A stretch of 64,000 nucleotides of DNA from a bacterium (GCA_017396695.1 JAFQLC010000003.1:62001-126000), one strand, 5' to 3'; positions 19,635 to 29,320 are shown, counted from the stretch's first letter. Numbers and translations are program-made. Notes: generated by a model not told the origin, from the sequence alone.

Positions 19635-20763
19635 AAACAAAAAAGCAGTAATTATAGTTATTGATTCAATGGGTTGTGGCGCTTTGCCAGATGCCGAAAA
19701 ATATGGCGATGAGCTAACAGCAAACACATTGTGCAATATTGCAAACGCAACAGGCGGGCTTAATGTTCCAACATTTGAAAAATTAGGATTGGGTAATATT
19801 TTACCAATTAAAGGTGTAAAACCCGCAGAAGCCCCACTTGCAAGCTATGGCATTGCAAAAATGAAATCCGAAGGAAAAGACACAACAACAGGGCACTGGG
19901 AAATTGCAGGGCTTGTTCTTGATGAACCATTTAAAACATATAAAGAATTTCCAAATGAATTAATCAATGAATTTGTTAAAGAAACAAATTGCGGGGGCAT
20001 TTTAGGCAATATTCCAGCCTCAGGCACAAAAATTATTGAAGATTTAAACGATGAACACCAAAAAACAAAATACCCGATAATCTACACTTCCGCTGATAGT
20101 GTGTTCCAAATTGCAGTGGATATTGATGTAATTCCTGTTGAAACATTATACAAATGGTGCAAAATCGCAAGAAAAATTTTAGATAATGGATACGGAATTT
20201 CAAGGGTAATTGCAAGACCATACAGAGTGATTGACGGCAAACCAACAAGAATTGGCGGGCTTCGCCATGATTATTCGGTTGCACCACCAGCTGACACAAT
20301 GCTAAATAAAATTGAAAAAGCTGGGGCAGATGTTTTTGGTGTTGGGAAAATTAATGATATTTTTGTAGGCTCAGGGGTTACAAGATATGTAACTACATCT
20401 TCAAACGCAGACGGGCTAGAAAAAACTCTCGAAACAATAAAAAATGACGATGCAAACTTGATTTTCACCAACCTTGTTGATACCGACATGCTATTCGGGC
20501 ACAGACGTGATACTATCGGCTATAAAAAAGCAATAGAAGAAATTGATGCATTTTTGCCAAAAATAATTGATGCAATATCGGATGACACAATTTTAATCAT
20601 AACGGCAGACCATGGTTGTGACCCAACACACAAAGGCACAGACCACACTCGTGAGCAAGTTCCATTTTTAATTTATGGCAAAAATTACAAGCCGAAAAGC
20701 GAAGGCACAAAAGAAAGCTTCACCTTCTTAGCAGATGTTGTGCTTAATTGGCTTGAAATTTAG
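19627..20763 (+). CDS. deoB: Phosphopentomutase
   Basis: Interconverts (deoxy)ribose 1- and 5-phosphates in nucleoside salvage. It is a member of the alkaline phosphatase fold, 378 residues. The metal and phospho-acceptor region is IDSMGCGALPDA, followed by GHWEIAG. The second metal site is seen as DTDMLFGHRRD and ITADHGCDPTHKGTDHTRE. It begins inside the end of the decarboxylase gene (8-nt overlap) and is translationally coupled to it. No nucleoside phosphorylase gene lies next to it in this window. Confidence 0.96.
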   Translation: MNKNKKAVIIVIDSMGCGALPDAEKYGDELTANTLCNIANATGGLNVPTFEKLGLGNILPIKGVKPAEAPLASYGIAKMKSEGKDTTTGHWEIAGLVLDEPFKTYKEFPNELINEFVKETNCGGILGNIPASGTKIIEDLNDEHQKTKYPIIYTSADSVFQIAVDIDVIPVETLYKWCKIARKILDNGYGISRVIARPYRVIDGKPTRIGGLRHDYSVAPPADTMLNKIEKAGADVFGVGKINDIFVGSGVTRYVTTSSNADGLEKTLETIKNDDANLIFTNLVDTDMLFGHRRDTIGYKKAIEEIDAFLPKIIDAISDDTILIITADHGCDPTHKGTDHTREQVPFLIYGKNYKPKSEGTKESFTFLADVVLNWLEI

Positions 20764-20835
20764 CGTACTTTAAATAAGCGCAAATTTTATTTTCTTGCGT
20801 TTTATATAAGCAACACGAGAAAAGGATTTGCAAAG

Positions 20836-21483
20836 TTGAAAATAGCACCAATTAGAAACAATCAAAGTTTTAAAGCAATATATAAATTTAAAGTGGATTA
20901 CAACAACGACGAGCAGGTTGATAAAGTGGCGCTACTCCAACAAGCAATTCAAGAGGGTGTATTCACGCCAATATCAAAAGAGACGTCTTTAATTTACGAA
21001 AACCCTTATGCCCCTTCTGCTGCACAAGATTTTGCATATTATTACAACTCTAAAAACTGTGATGCAAACTGGGGCTATAATCATGCAAAAGGAAAAGGGG
21101 TTGAGCTTCCTAGATATATGTACACAAAAGTTGCAACACAATATCTTTTAACAGAAGATGACGCAAAAGACCTTAAAAAAACAATTTTAAAAAATCCGAT
21201 GTCATTAATTAAAACAGGGCTTGTCGCAAAAAGAATAATAAAAAAAGCAGGTGACGACACAGACACAGCATACCTAAGATCGCTTGTGAAAATAAACGAA
21301 TATGGACAAGAATTGCTAAATAAATTCATAAAAGGCAGAGAGGTCATCGAAACAGATATCGATGAATTAGTCAGAATTGATAGCATAGAAGACGCACCAG
21401 ATGGCAAAGTTGAAGCCACAATTGAAATAGTAAAACCAAGTGGTAATAATTCAGATATATCTGCATTTAATGAAGAATACTAA
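20836..21483 (+). CDS. Hypothetical protein with N-terminal SFKA tag
   Basis: 215 residues, soluble, unrecognised. The N-terminus NNQSFKAIYKF places the tag SFKA at residues 11-14, like the SFG/SFKG tags of other genes here. There is no signal peptide or membrane helix. The TTG start is supported by AAAAGGA 9 nt upstream. The middle is tyrosine-rich (FAYYYNSKNCDANWGYNHAK) and the end is acidic. Its TAA stop overlaps the TAG of the convergent gene by 3 bp. Confidence 0.65.
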   Translation: MKIAPIRNNQSFKAIYKFKVDYNNDEQVDKVALLQQAIQEGVFTPISKETSLIYENPYAPSAAQDFAYYYNSKNCDANWGYNHAKGKGVELPRYMYTKVATQYLLTEDDAKDLKKTILKNPMSLIKTGLVAKRIIKKAGDDTDTAYLRSLVKINEYGQELLNKFIKGREVIETDIDELVRIDSIEDAPDGKVEATIEIVKPSGNNSDISAFNEEY

Positions 21484-22376
21484 AAACTGATATTCTTCAA
21501 CACTTCTGGAAATTCAGATAATAACAGTTCGGCAAAATCAGCAACATCAATTTGCGCAGCAACCACATCGATTAATTCCCTTGGTAATTCTTCAATCATT
21601 GGAATTAAAAATTCAGGGTCTAAAACTTCAAAACATGGAACAATATCTTGTTTATTCAAATTAAGCATTGGCCTTGAAATTGATTTTTGATCGAGCTCGA
21701 GCATCAATTTATTATCGTTTTGACATAAGAAATAAGTAAGCGTTTGCTTTTGAAATTGATCCATATTAAGCACGAAACGATTAAATTCATCGTCGTCTAA
21801 ATCATTCATATATTTTATTATTTCAGCTTTACTTTTTCCTTCATAACTTTGACCAGTTACTTCAAACATAATCTTATTCAAGAACTGCTTATTGAACTGC
21901 ATAAAGCATTCCATAATTGCTTTTCTATCAATTTCAGGCCCTTTTAAAAACGCATCAAGCTCATCTTCAGGCATAAGCTTTACAATGTCTTCGAGTGAAA
22001 ATTTCTGAAAAACAACCTCTAGAAGTTGCTCTTGAGGAAGCTCGTTCATAAGCTTCATGAGCACATCCTGAGTAAAGAAATTCAAGCCCCAAGCAAGTTG
22101 AACTGAATTTAATTTCTCGAGAACCTTTGTCAAATCCTCTTCACTTAGTGATCTTATGATTAAATATCTATTATCTACATTCGCAAGAGCAAGTAATTCC
22201 GAAAGCTCTTTTGGGTCCTTTATGATTGAAGCAAATCTAAGGGCATCTTTGTTGCCCGCTTTAACCTCTTCCTCGATGATTTTATCAACAGTTTGACCAC
22301 GGTACTCGTTAAGTCGTGCCGCGTTGATATTGAAGTGCCTCGTGAGGTAGGATAAATTTACGTCTAATTCAATCAT
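21480..22376 (-). CDS. MgtE-N/FliG-like helical repeat protein
   Basis: 298 residues, entirely helical and soluble. It is built of repeats with the rhythm of the MgtE intracellular N domain (LNFFTQDVLMKLMNELP, FSLEDIVKLMPEDELDAF, LDPEFLIPMIEELPRELI). MgtE_N is structurally related to the FliG middle domain, so a regulatory or flagellar-switch-related scaffold is possible. No CBS domains or magnesium channel follow. The ATG has an AGGTG ribosome site 7 nt upstream. It is divergent from the nucleotidyltransferase gene at 22559. Confidence 0.6.
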   Translation of the reverse strand: MIELDVNLSYLTRHFNINAARLNEYRGQTVDKIIEEEVKAGNKDALRFASIIKDPKELSELLALANVDNRYLIIRSLSEEDLTKVLEKLNSVQLAWGLNFFTQDVLMKLMNELPQEQLLEVVFQKFSLEDIVKLMPEDELDAFLKGPEIDRKAIMECFMQFNKQFLNKIMFEVTGQSYEGKSKAEIIKYMNDLDDDEFNRFVLNMDQFQKQTLTYFLCQNDNKLMLELDQKSISRPMLNLNKQDIVPCFEVLDPEFLIPMIEELPRELIDVVAAQIDVADFAELLLSEFPEVLKNISF

Positions 22377-22437
22377 AGATACACCTAAGTATATAAAAAC
22401 ATATTAGTGAACCCAAAATCAATAAACGGAAATTTTC

Positions 22438-22480
22438 TTACAAAACTTTACAAAATATTGGTCAATATAAACTTTTGTAA
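22438..22480. repeat. Dyad-rich regulatory candidate between divergent genes
   Basis: TTACAAAACTTTACAA (22438-22453) is followed by the inverted repeat ATATTG-GT-CAATAT (22455-22468) and by TTTTGTAA (22473-22480), which mirrors the first 8 nt. The first 16 nt recur exactly, inverted, at 31762-31777. In DNA this AT-rich, chance cannot be excluded. Confidence 0.4.
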
Positions 22481-22558
22481 CAAAATGTGAAAAATAAGCA
22501 AAAAATAATATTTAGCAACATTGAAAAATTACGTTTATAAGCAAGAAAGGCAAATATA

Positions 22559-24268
22559 ATGAATGTAAAATCTCTTTCAATGTATCAAGTAAAAAACTTC
22601 TCCCCTTACATGACAAAACCTTCGTTTAAAGGTGAAGCAATTGATAAATTCGACGAATACACACAATCTTTTATGACACCAAAAGGCATAAAAGTTGGCA
22701 ACTTGTTTGCACTTGAAAAAGATATCAACATATCTGAAGCAGATATTGACCCAAGCGACAAAAAAACAAAAAAATTATACGAAGGTGGCATCCATATTAC
22801 AGTTAACAAGTATGAAGATTCAAAACAAATTGAAATAACTAATGATAAAGGCGAAGAAATTCTTTACGCACAAGTAAAAAATGGCGCAAACGCACCTGTA
22901 ATGGAATACACAAAAGGAAAATATAATCACAATGTTGTAATTTCAGATAAATCCTTAAGGGGCAAAAAAGCAATGTTCCTTCAAGGAAGCACAATTGAAA
23001 CAAGAGATGGCGAATTTACATTAAGAATTAACGATCCTAAGAAAAAAATTGCAGCCGGGAACCTTGCATTCAAAGGAAACTTATATATTTCAACATTAAA
23101 CAAAGAAGCAAAAACAAAAGGTGCAGTTGAAAAATATTATGATAAAAAATTCTATTTAGATGCCCCTGAAGGTGATTACAAAGAAATTGTTCAACAACAC
23201 AATCCAAGCTTACTTATCCCAGCTGGCGGTTTTGGCGAAAGATTTGAAAACGTAAGCAGCATTTTAGGCGATGGAACAGAAAATAAACCATCGAGCTACT
23301 TGCCAAGAAATGAAAACTACAGAATTATGGGCACAACACTCAATATGGCAGCACAGGCAGGTATTATTGAAGAAGACGACGAAATTAAATACTTAAGTCA
23401 AAAACATGAATTAGCAGAATCAGACGAAGTATCTCACGTTGAAGCATACGGCACAGACGGTGGCGCATTTGCTGAAGCTCTTAAAAAAGATATAATTCCA
23501 GACAACAAAGATGCAATCATCTTAAACGCAGATATCTTCACAAACGCAGATATCACAAGAGCATATAAAGCACTCAAAACATTGCCTAACGCAGCAGCAG
23601 TTATTCCATATTATCCAGTTGGTGAAGCAAGAGCAAAATCATTTGGTTTAATTGGTGTAGAAGCAGACGCTGATAATAATATGGTAATCAAAGAATTTGT
23701 TGAAAAACCAAAATATATTAACGATCTTCCAGAAGATGCGACAGCAGAAGAAAAAGAAGCTCGTGAAAAAGTTCGCTTAGCAGAAATTGGCGATAAATAT
23801 ATGGCAAACCCAGGTATGTATTTCTTGAGCAAAGAAGCAGTTGCGGTTCTCAAAAACCACAACTTCAAAAAACTTGGCGATGTTGGCCTTGGCGCAGACT
23901 TGATGCCAACAATTGTACGTCTTGCACAAGAAGGCAAGCTTGTTGATGAAAATGGTAACCAAATGAAAGTTTACACAGTGCCACTTGAAGCTAAAGGCGG
24001 AAAAGCTGCAGTTTGGGATGACATTGGATCAGCTGAAGCATATGCAGATATTATTCACGATGTTGCTCGTGAAACAAGAAAGAACTTCGACACACCAGAA
24101 TTTAACAAATATTATGGTGTTCCAGATGCAATTTTGAACGATATCGCAGCAAGTTCACATATTCAAACTGGTGTCATCACAATGACTCCTGAATCAGAAA
24201 GAGCAGTTGAAGGCTTTAAGCAAAAATATAACATTGTAAATATGGAAGGAAATATTATCGTTTCATAA
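22559..24268 (+). CDS. Sugar nucleotidyltransferase with a long N-terminal extension and SFKG tag
   Basis: 569 residues in two parts. Residues 218 onward are a nucleotidyltransferase of the glucose-1-phosphate NTP-transferase type: the P-loop-like LLIPAGGFGERF, a metal-binding ILNADIF, GLIGVEADADNNMVIKEFVEKP and a C-terminal WDDIGSAEAYADII. Ahead of it lie about 215 residues I do not recognise, beta-rich, with the tag KPSFKGEAI at 20-28. Normal enzymes begin at the P-loop, so this is an added domain. AAAGG precedes the ATG by 8 nt, and a terminator follows. The likely reaction is formation of an NDP-sugar; base and sugar are unknown. Confidence 0.75.
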   Translation: MNVKSLSMYQVKNFSPYMTKPSFKGEAIDKFDEYTQSFMTPKGIKVGNLFALEKDINISEADIDPSDKKTKKLYEGGIHITVNKYEDSKQIEITNDKGEEILYAQVKNGANAPVMEYTKGKYNHNVVISDKSLRGKKAMFLQGSTIETRDGEFTLRINDPKKKIAAGNLAFKGNLYISTLNKEAKTKGAVEKYYDKKFYLDAPEGDYKEIVQQHNPSLLIPAGGFGERFENVSSILGDGTENKPSSYLPRNENYRIMGTTLNMAAQAGIIEEDDEIKYLSQKHELAESDEVSHVEAYGTDGGAFAEALKKDIIPDNKDAIILNADIFTNADITRAYKALKTLPNAAAVIPYYPVGEARAKSFGLIGVEADADNNMVIKEFVEKPKYINDLPEDATAEEKEAREKVRLAEIGDKYMANPGMYFLSKEAVAVLKNHNFKKLGDVGLGADLMPTIVRLAQEGKLVDENGNQMKVYTVPLEAKGGKAAVWDDIGSAEAYADIIHDVARETRKNFDTPEFNKYYGVPDAILNDIAASSHIQTGVITMTPESERAVEGFKQKYNIVNMEGNIIVS

Positions 24269-24290
24269 ACTAAATACTACCCACAAAAGA

Positions 24291-24325
24291 AAATTCCAGC
24301 GAGCATTACGTTGGAATTTTTTTTT
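24291..24325 (+). terminator. Terminator after the nucleotidyltransferase gene
   Basis: AAATTCCAGCG and CGTTGGAATTT pair (one G-U) around a 7-nt loop and are followed by a T run. The 3' arm also contains the TTGGAA used as the -35 of the next gene. Confidence 0.85.
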
Positions 24326-24338
24326 ATTTTAGTAAAAT
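24311..24338 (+). promoter_or_regulatory. Promoter of the short dnaJ gene, starting inside a terminator arm
   Basis: TTGGAA (24311-24316), 16-bp spacer, TAAAAT (24333-24338), then 7 nt to the ATG. No ribosome site is visible, so a leaderless mRNA is predicted. Confidence 0.5.
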
Positions 24339-24345
24339 AAATATA

Positions 24346-25338
24346 ATGGAAAATTGTTATAAAATTTTAAACATACCAGAAAATGCAAATCTCGAAGAGA
24401 TAAAATCAGCATACAAAAAATTGGTTAGAAAATATCATCCAGATATAAATAAAGATGAAAGAGCCGAAGAAACATTTAAAAAAATTAACATGGCATTTGA
24501 AATTTTATCAGATGACATAAAAAGACTTCAGCACGACACATTGCACGGGATTATTGCAAGCGCAAGAAACGATAAAAAAGAAGAAAATAAAGAAGAGATT
24601 AAAGAGGAAAAGCCAAAAACAAAAACACAAAAAGAAGAAATAAAAAAAGAAGAAAGTTTTTTTGAAAAAATACTAAAAAATAAAAAATACAAAAAAGCAG
24701 AAGATTTCAAAGTTAATGGCGAAAATATAAACACAATAGTTGAAATTACAGGAAAAGAAGCGACACAAGGAATAACAAAAAAAATTAACATCTTGCATAG
24801 CGAACCATGCCCTAAATGCGAAGGAAGAAAATTTGCAAATGGTTCAAAATGCACTAATTGCGGTGGCACAGGCGAAAAAAGCATTCACAAGAAAATAACA
24901 ATAACTATTCCAAAAAATGTAAAATCTGGAAGCAAAATCAAGGTTAAAGGCGAAGGAAAACTCGGAAAATTCGGCGGAAAATCTGGCGATTTAATTATCA
25001 CAATAAAAGTTATTCAAAAAAATATTTTTAAATATGAAGGCGGGGTTGCAATTTTAGAAGTTCCAATTACGCCTTACGAAGCGCTTCTTGGTGCAAGCAT
25101 CACAATTCCTACACCTGCTGGAAACACAACTATAAAAATCCCTCCACAAACAAACTCTGGAGACAAATTTAAAATATTAAATTCAGGAATACCTCAAACT
25201 GGAAGCGGAAAAAGAAGCGAATTAATTGTAATTGCAAAAATTTGCAGCCCGCAAAAACCAAGCATTGAAACAATAAAAAAATATAAAGAATTACAAGAAT
25301 TGGATACCGAAGATGTCAGAAAAGAACTCTTTGAATAA
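24346..25338 (+). CDS. DnaJ-type Hsp40 co-chaperone with a reduced zinc finger
   Basis: Co-chaperone that stimulates DnaK. The J domain (residues 1-65) has HPD at 31-33. A lysine/glutamate-rich linker follows (about 75-115) in place of the Gly/Phe region. The cysteine-rich part has only two of the usual four repeats (PCPKCEG and KCTNCGGTG, around 153-175), enough for one zinc. Then come the two beta-sandwich domains (GEGKLGKFGGKSGDLII, ITPYEALLGASITIPT). At 330 residues it is shorter than DnaJ and longer than CbpA. It may be a second, specialised DnaJ. The start is predicted to be leaderless, and its end overlaps queE by 26 nt. Confidence 0.9.
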   Translation: MENCYKILNIPENANLEEIKSAYKKLVRKYHPDINKDERAEETFKKINMAFEILSDDIKRLQHDTLHGIIASARNDKKEENKEEIKEEKPKTKTQKEEIKKEESFFEKILKNKKYKKAEDFKVNGENINTIVEITGKEATQGITKKINILHSEPCPKCEGRKFANGSKCTNCGGTGEKSIHKKITITIPKNVKSGSKIKVKGEGKLGKFGGKSGDLIITIKVIQKNIFKYEGGVAILEVPITPYEALLGASITIPTPAGNTTIKIPPQTNSGDKFKILNSGIPQTGSGKRSELIVIAKICSPQKPSIETIKKYKELQELDTEDVRKELFE

Positions 25339-25987
25339 TAAAGCACATATTGTTGAAATTTTTAATTCAATCCAAGGGGAAGGGTTGTTTGTTGGCGAAA
25401 TGCAAACTTTTGTTAGATTTTCAGGGTGCAATTTAAATTGCGCATACTGCGACACAAACCATAACAAAGAAACATCAAAAGAAATGACGGTTAAAGAACT
25501 TGCAAACAAACTAAAAGAAAAAACGGCAAAAATCGTATCGCTTACAGGCGGAGAGCCACTTTTAAACTACCAATTTATAAAAGAATTATGCACTAAATAC
25601 AAAGCAAATTATTATCTTGAAACAAATGGCACATTATCTGAAAAACTCCAAAATGTGATTGAGTCTATTGATACTGTCGCAATGGATATTAAGCTTGAAA
25701 GCGCAACTGGCGAAAAAAACAGATTTGAAGAAAACCAAAAATTTGCACAAATTGCAAATAAAGCTAAAACTTTCTTTATAAAAATTGTATTTGATAAAAA
25801 TATAACAGAAGACGAAATTGAAAACTGCATAAAAATTGCAAAAAATAACAAAACGCAAATTATACTTCAACCAAAAATGCCACTAGAGCAAGGTTTTGAG
25901 CCAGATGTTGTATTCAATAAATTTTATGAAAAATATGAGTTTGTAAGATTAATCCCACAAACTCACAAATTTTTAAACATAAGATAA
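25313..25987 (+). CDS. queE: 7-carboxy-7-deazaguanine synthase
   Basis: Radical SAM enzyme of queuosine synthesis that contracts 6-carboxytetrahydropterin to CDG. 224 residues. The N-terminal EIFNSIQGEGLFVG is diagnostic, and the cluster motif is CNLNCAYC (C39, C43, C46). SLTGGEPLL binds SAM, and KLIPQTHK-like chemistry is replaced here by VRLIPQTHKFLNIR at the end. It overlaps the dnaJ gene by 26 nt, so it is read from the same transcript. Other queuosine genes are not in the window. Confidence 0.93.
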   Translation: MSEKNSLNNKAHIVEIFNSIQGEGLFVGEMQTFVRFSGCNLNCAYCDTNHNKETSKEMTVKELANKLKEKTAKIVSLTGGEPLLNYQFIKELCTKYKANYYLETNGTLSEKLQNVIESIDTVAMDIKLESATGEKNRFEENQKFAQIANKAKTFFIKIVFDKNITEDEIENCIKIAKNNKTQIILQPKMPLEQGFEPDVVFNKFYEKYEFVRLIPQTHKFLNIR

Positions 25988-25995
25988 ATGTGTTT

Positions 25996-26952
25996 TTAGA
26001 ACTTCAAAAGCACTTTTATAACTTCTTTTTTCTTATTTAATTCAAATGCGTCAAGCGCATTATCAAAAGGCAAAATATGCGAAATTAAAGGCTTGACATC
26101 AATTTTATTATTTTCAAAAAGCCTCATCGCGGGAGCAAACAAGCCGCAACGAGAACCCACTATTGTAATTTCATTTACAACAACTGAAGCCAAATTCAAG
26201 CCTTCATTAGCAGCAATTGTGCTTTTTAAAACCAAAGTTCCACGAGGCTTTACAAGCGATAATGATGTTTCAAACCCACCTTTTGAACCAGTTGCTTCAA
26301 TTACTATATCAAAACTCATTTTGTATTCATTAGAAATTTCAGCAAGAAGTTTTGTTTTAGAGCCCATTTTAGAAGATAGCGCAAGTTTTTCTTCGTGTTT
26401 TCCAATGTGCACAAAATCAATGTTGTAGGCGTTTAAAACAAGTGCGATAGATAAGCCTAATTTGCCATCACCTAAAAGTGCAACTTTGTATCGTGGTTCA
26501 ATTTTTACTTGTTCTAGAATCTCAAGTGCAGCAGCAATCGGTTCAATAAAAACAATTTCCTCATCAGAAATATTATCTGGAACAAGTAAAATATTTTCTT
26601 TTGGCAGCGTAAAATATTCAGAAAAACAGCCGTCTTTGTTGAATATTCCAAGCGTCTGTCTGTTTGGGCAATGCCTTTGAAGACCTTGGGCGCAATATGA
26701 ACAAGTGTTGCATGCAAGATTGATTTCGCCAACCACACGTTTTCCAATTAGTTCTTTATCGCCATCAACTACAACGCCCACAAATTCATGGCCCAAAACG
26801 CCATTATAGCCCATATAACCTTTTGTTATTTCATAATCAGTGTTGCAAATTCCAACCATAGAAGTTTTAATTAACACCTCACCCTCTTTGATTTCAGGGA
26901 TTGGATAATCATTATGAAATTTTAATTCATTTTCAAAAACAAGAGCTTTCAT
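25996..26952 (-). CDS. Zinc-dependent medium-chain dehydrogenase
   Basis: NAD(P)-dependent alcohol/polyol dehydrogenase family, 318 residues (short for the family, about 340-350). Catalytic zinc ligands are C36 in VGICNTD and H55/E56 in GHEFVG. The structural zinc is bound by C81, C84, C87 and C95. The Rossmann loop is ALLGDGKLGLSIAL. The threonine/sorbitol dehydrogenase and BchC-like branches are close alternatives; the substrate is not predictable. It lies 8 bp after ilvD, so it belongs to the nth-ilvD-adh transcription unit. Convergent with queE. Confidence 0.85.
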   Translation of the reverse strand: MKALVFENELKFHNDYPIPEIKEGEVLIKTSMVGICNTDYEITKGYMGYNGVLGHEFVGVVVDGDKELIGKRVVGEINLACNTCSYCAQGLQRHCPNRQTLGIFNKDGCFSEYFTLPKENILLVPDNISDEEIVFIEPIAAALEILEQVKIEPRYKVALLGDGKLGLSIALVLNAYNIDFVHIGKHEEKLALSSKMGSKTKLLAEISNEYKMSFDIVIEATGSKGGFETSLSLVKPRGTLVLKSTIAANEGLNLASVVVNEITIVGSRCGLFAPAMRLFENNKIDVKPLISHILPFDNALDAFELNKKKEVIKVLLKF

Positions 26953-26960
26953 TTTGTCTC

Positions 26961-28622
26961 CTAAATTGTTATTGCGCCTTTGTTTGCACTTGCAACAGTT
27001 TTAGCATATTTAGCAAGATAACCCTTTAAAATTTTAGGCTCAGGGGCAATAAAGTTCGCTTTTCTTCTTGCAATTTCCTCGTCTGAAACAGCCAAATGCA
27101 ATGTTCTTTTATTGATATCAATTTCAATTTTATCGCCATCTTGAACAAGACCAATAAGTCCGCCCATAGAAGCTTCTGGGCAAATATGTCCAATACATAA
27201 ACCACGTGTTCCACCAGAGAATCTGCCGTCTGTGATAAGTGCAACTTGCTTACCTAAACCCTTGCCCACAATCAAAGATGTTGGAGCAAGCATTTCTCGC
27301 ATTCCAGGCCCACCTTTTGGTCCTTCATAGCGAATAACAACAACATCGCCAGCAACAACAACATCGTCTTCAATTGCCTTCATTGCCTCTTCTTCAGATT
27401 CATAAACCTTGGCAACGCCTGTAAATTCAAAACATTCTTTATCGACACCACTCATCTTAACAACAGCACCGTCTTCAGCCAAATTGCCATACAAAACAGC
27501 GAGCCCAGCATTCGAAGTTACAGGATTATCAAGTGGTTTGATAACATTTGAATTTACCCAAGCACCCTCAACAAGCTCTGAAATCTTATAACCAGAAACT
27601 GTTGTGCAATCTTTAAATTCTGGAGTGTGACCAAAAAGATTTTTTTCGGCACCCAAAACACCGCCAGCTTTTGCAAAGTCTGACATGGTAAGAGTTGAAG
27701 AAGGATCAAGCTTAATAATTTGTGGAATTTTAAAACTTAATTCTTCAAAATCTTTAAGCGAAATATCAATTCCGGCCGTGCTTGCGATTGCAAGAAGGTG
27801 AAGGATTGAATTTGTTGAACCGCCAAGTGCTAAATCCATAATTATTGCGTTTCTGAGTGAATCACGAGTAATAATTTGACTTGGAGTAACATTATTTCGA
27901 ACAAGCTCCATAATTGCAAGTCCCGAATCAAAGGCTATTCTTTTCTTTTTAGCGCTAACGGCATTAGCTGCAGCGCAATCAGGCAAACTCATACCCATAA
28001 CTTCAGTTAAACAAGCCATTGTGTTTGCAGTGTATAAACCTTGGCAAGAACCAGCAGAAGGACAACAATTTTGCTCAAATTCATATAATCTTTCTTCTGT
28101 AATTTCGCCAGCTCTTAATTTACCAATCGCTTCAAAAGAGCCTCTAATAAATGTCAAATTATCAACGTCTTTGCAAAAACCATCAACCGAAGGTCCTGCT
28201 GTTACAACAATTGTTGGAATATCAAGACGAAGTGCAGCAATTAGCATACCTGGGGTGATTTTATCGCAATTAGTTAAAAGCACAAGCCCATCTAATTGGT
28301 GAGCAGAAGCAACAGATTCAACACAATCCGCAATTAAATCCCTACTTGGAAGAGAATAGCGCATTCCATCATGCCCCATTGCAATGCCATCACACACAGC
28401 AGGAACACCAAAAATAAAACTTTGACCACCACCAGAGTGGATACCTTTTTCGATTTGGCGCTCCAAATCACGCATATTGACATGTCCTGGAACAAGGTCT
28501 GAAAAAGAACTTGCGATGCCGATAAAAGGCCTTGTCATTGCTTTTGAACTAACGCCATCAGCATATAACAATGCTCTGTGTGGAGCTTTGTTTATTCCTT
28601 TTTTAATGTTGTCACTTTTCAT
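26961..28622 (-). CDS. ilvD: Dihydroxy-acid dehydratase
   Basis: Fe-S dehydratase of valine, leucine and isoleucine synthesis. At 553 residues it is normal. Cluster cysteines lie in [12 protein letters not shown] and [16 protein letters not shown], and [14 protein letters not shown] is typical. The C-terminal [19 protein letters not shown] forms part of the active site. It starts 15 bp after nth and is followed by the dehydrogenase gene 8 bp later. No other ilv genes lie in the window. Confidence 0.97.
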   Translation of the reverse strand: MKSDNIKKGINKAPHRALLYADGVSSKAMTRPFIGIASSFSDLVPGHVNMRDLERQIEKGIHSGGGQSFIFGVPAVCDGIAMGHDGMRYSLPSRDLIADCVESVASAHQLDGLVLLTNCDKITPGMLIAALRLDIPTIVVTAGPSVDGFCKDVDNLTFIRGSFEAIGKLRAGEITEERLYEFEQNCCPSAGSCQGLYTANTMACLTEVMGMSLPDCAAANAVSAKKKRIAFDSGLAIMELVRNNVTPSQIITRDSLRNAIIMDLALGGSTNSILHLLAIASTAGIDISLKDFEELSFKIPQIIKLDPSSTLTMSDFAKAGGVLGAEKNLFGHTPEFKDCTTVSGYKISELVEGAWVNSNVIKPLDNPVTSNAGLAVLYGNLAEDGAVVKMSGVDKECFEFTGVAKVYESEEEAMKAIEDDVVVAGDVVVIRYEGPKGGPGMREMLAPTSLIVGKGLGKQVALITDGRFSGGTRGLCIGHICPEASMGGLIGLVQDGDKIEIDINKRTLHLAVSDEEIARRKANFIAPEPKILKGYLAKYAKTVASANKGAITI

Positions 28623-28637
28623 TTTTTTATCCTTTAT

Positions 28638-29279
28638 TTAGCTATTTTTACTTTTGCATAAATCTGAAATCGAGCACATAGTGCACATTGGTTTTTGAGG
28701 CCTGCAAATATTTTGACCATGAGTTACAAGCAATGTATTAAAATTTGTCCAAAATTCTTTAGGCAGAATTTCTCTTAATTTCATCTCTGTTTCATCGGGC
28801 GTTTTAGTGTTTAAAAAACCAAGCCTATTGCAAATTCTATGCACATGCACATCAACACAAATTGCAGGTAAATTAAAACCCTTAGCGAGCACAAGGTTGG
28901 CAGTTTTTCTTCCAACGCCTTTAAATTTTACAAGTTCATCAATAGAATTGGGAACTTGAGAATTATATTTATCACACAAAATTTTAGATAATTCTATGAT
29001 TTGCTCGGCTTTATTTTTATAAAAACCAACAGGATAGATTGCATTAGCTAATTTTTCAACATCGCAATTGGCAAAATCTGAAGGAGTATTGCCAATCTCA
29101 AGCATTCTGAGCGTTGCGCCATATGTTGTTTTGTCGTTTGTTCTAAGACTTAAAATTGTTGCAATAAGTGCAACAAAGGGGCTCTCAACTGTCTCCATAA
29201 AATTTACGAAGTCAGTTCTTTGAACCTTTCCACTCTTATTATCTTGAATTAAACATTTAACTAACTTGCCAAAATCCAT
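28638..29279 (-). CDS. nth: Endonuclease III
   Basis: Base-excision repair glycosylase/AP-lyase for oxidised pyrimidines. 213 residues. The helix-hairpin-helix is KFKGVGRKTANLVL with the catalytic lysine (GRKTAN), and the catalytic aspartate lies in VDVHVHRICNRLG. The [4Fe-4S] loop is CRPQKPMCTMCSISDLC (CX6CX2CX5C). TATAAT lies 7 nt before the ATG with no ribosome site, so the transcript may be leaderless. It heads an operon with ilvD and adh, a functionally unrelated mix. Divergent from trxA across 41 bp. Confidence 0.96.
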   Translation of the reverse strand: MDFGKLVKCLIQDNKSGKVQRTDFVNFMETVESPFVALIATILSLRTNDKTTYGATLRMLEIGNTPSDFANCDVEKLANAIYPVGFYKNKAEQIIELSKILCDKYNSQVPNSIDELVKFKGVGRKTANLVLAKGFNLPAICVDVHVHRICNRLGFLNTKTPDETEMKLREILPKEFWTNFNTLLVTHGQNICRPQKPMCTMCSISDLCKSKNS

Positions 29280-29294
29280 AGTTAAAATTATAAT
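29266..29294. promoter_or_regulatory. Overlapping divergent promoters of trxA (+) and nth (-)
   Basis: Plus strand: TTGCCA (29266-29271), 17 bp, TATAAT (29289-29294) for trxA. Minus strand: TATAAT at 29287-29292, 7 nt before the nth ATG, without a recognisable -35. The two -10 hexamers overlap in the octamer ATTATAAT. Confidence 0.55.
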
Positions 29295-29320
29295 ACAAAC
29301 ATTGGTAAAGGAGATATTTT

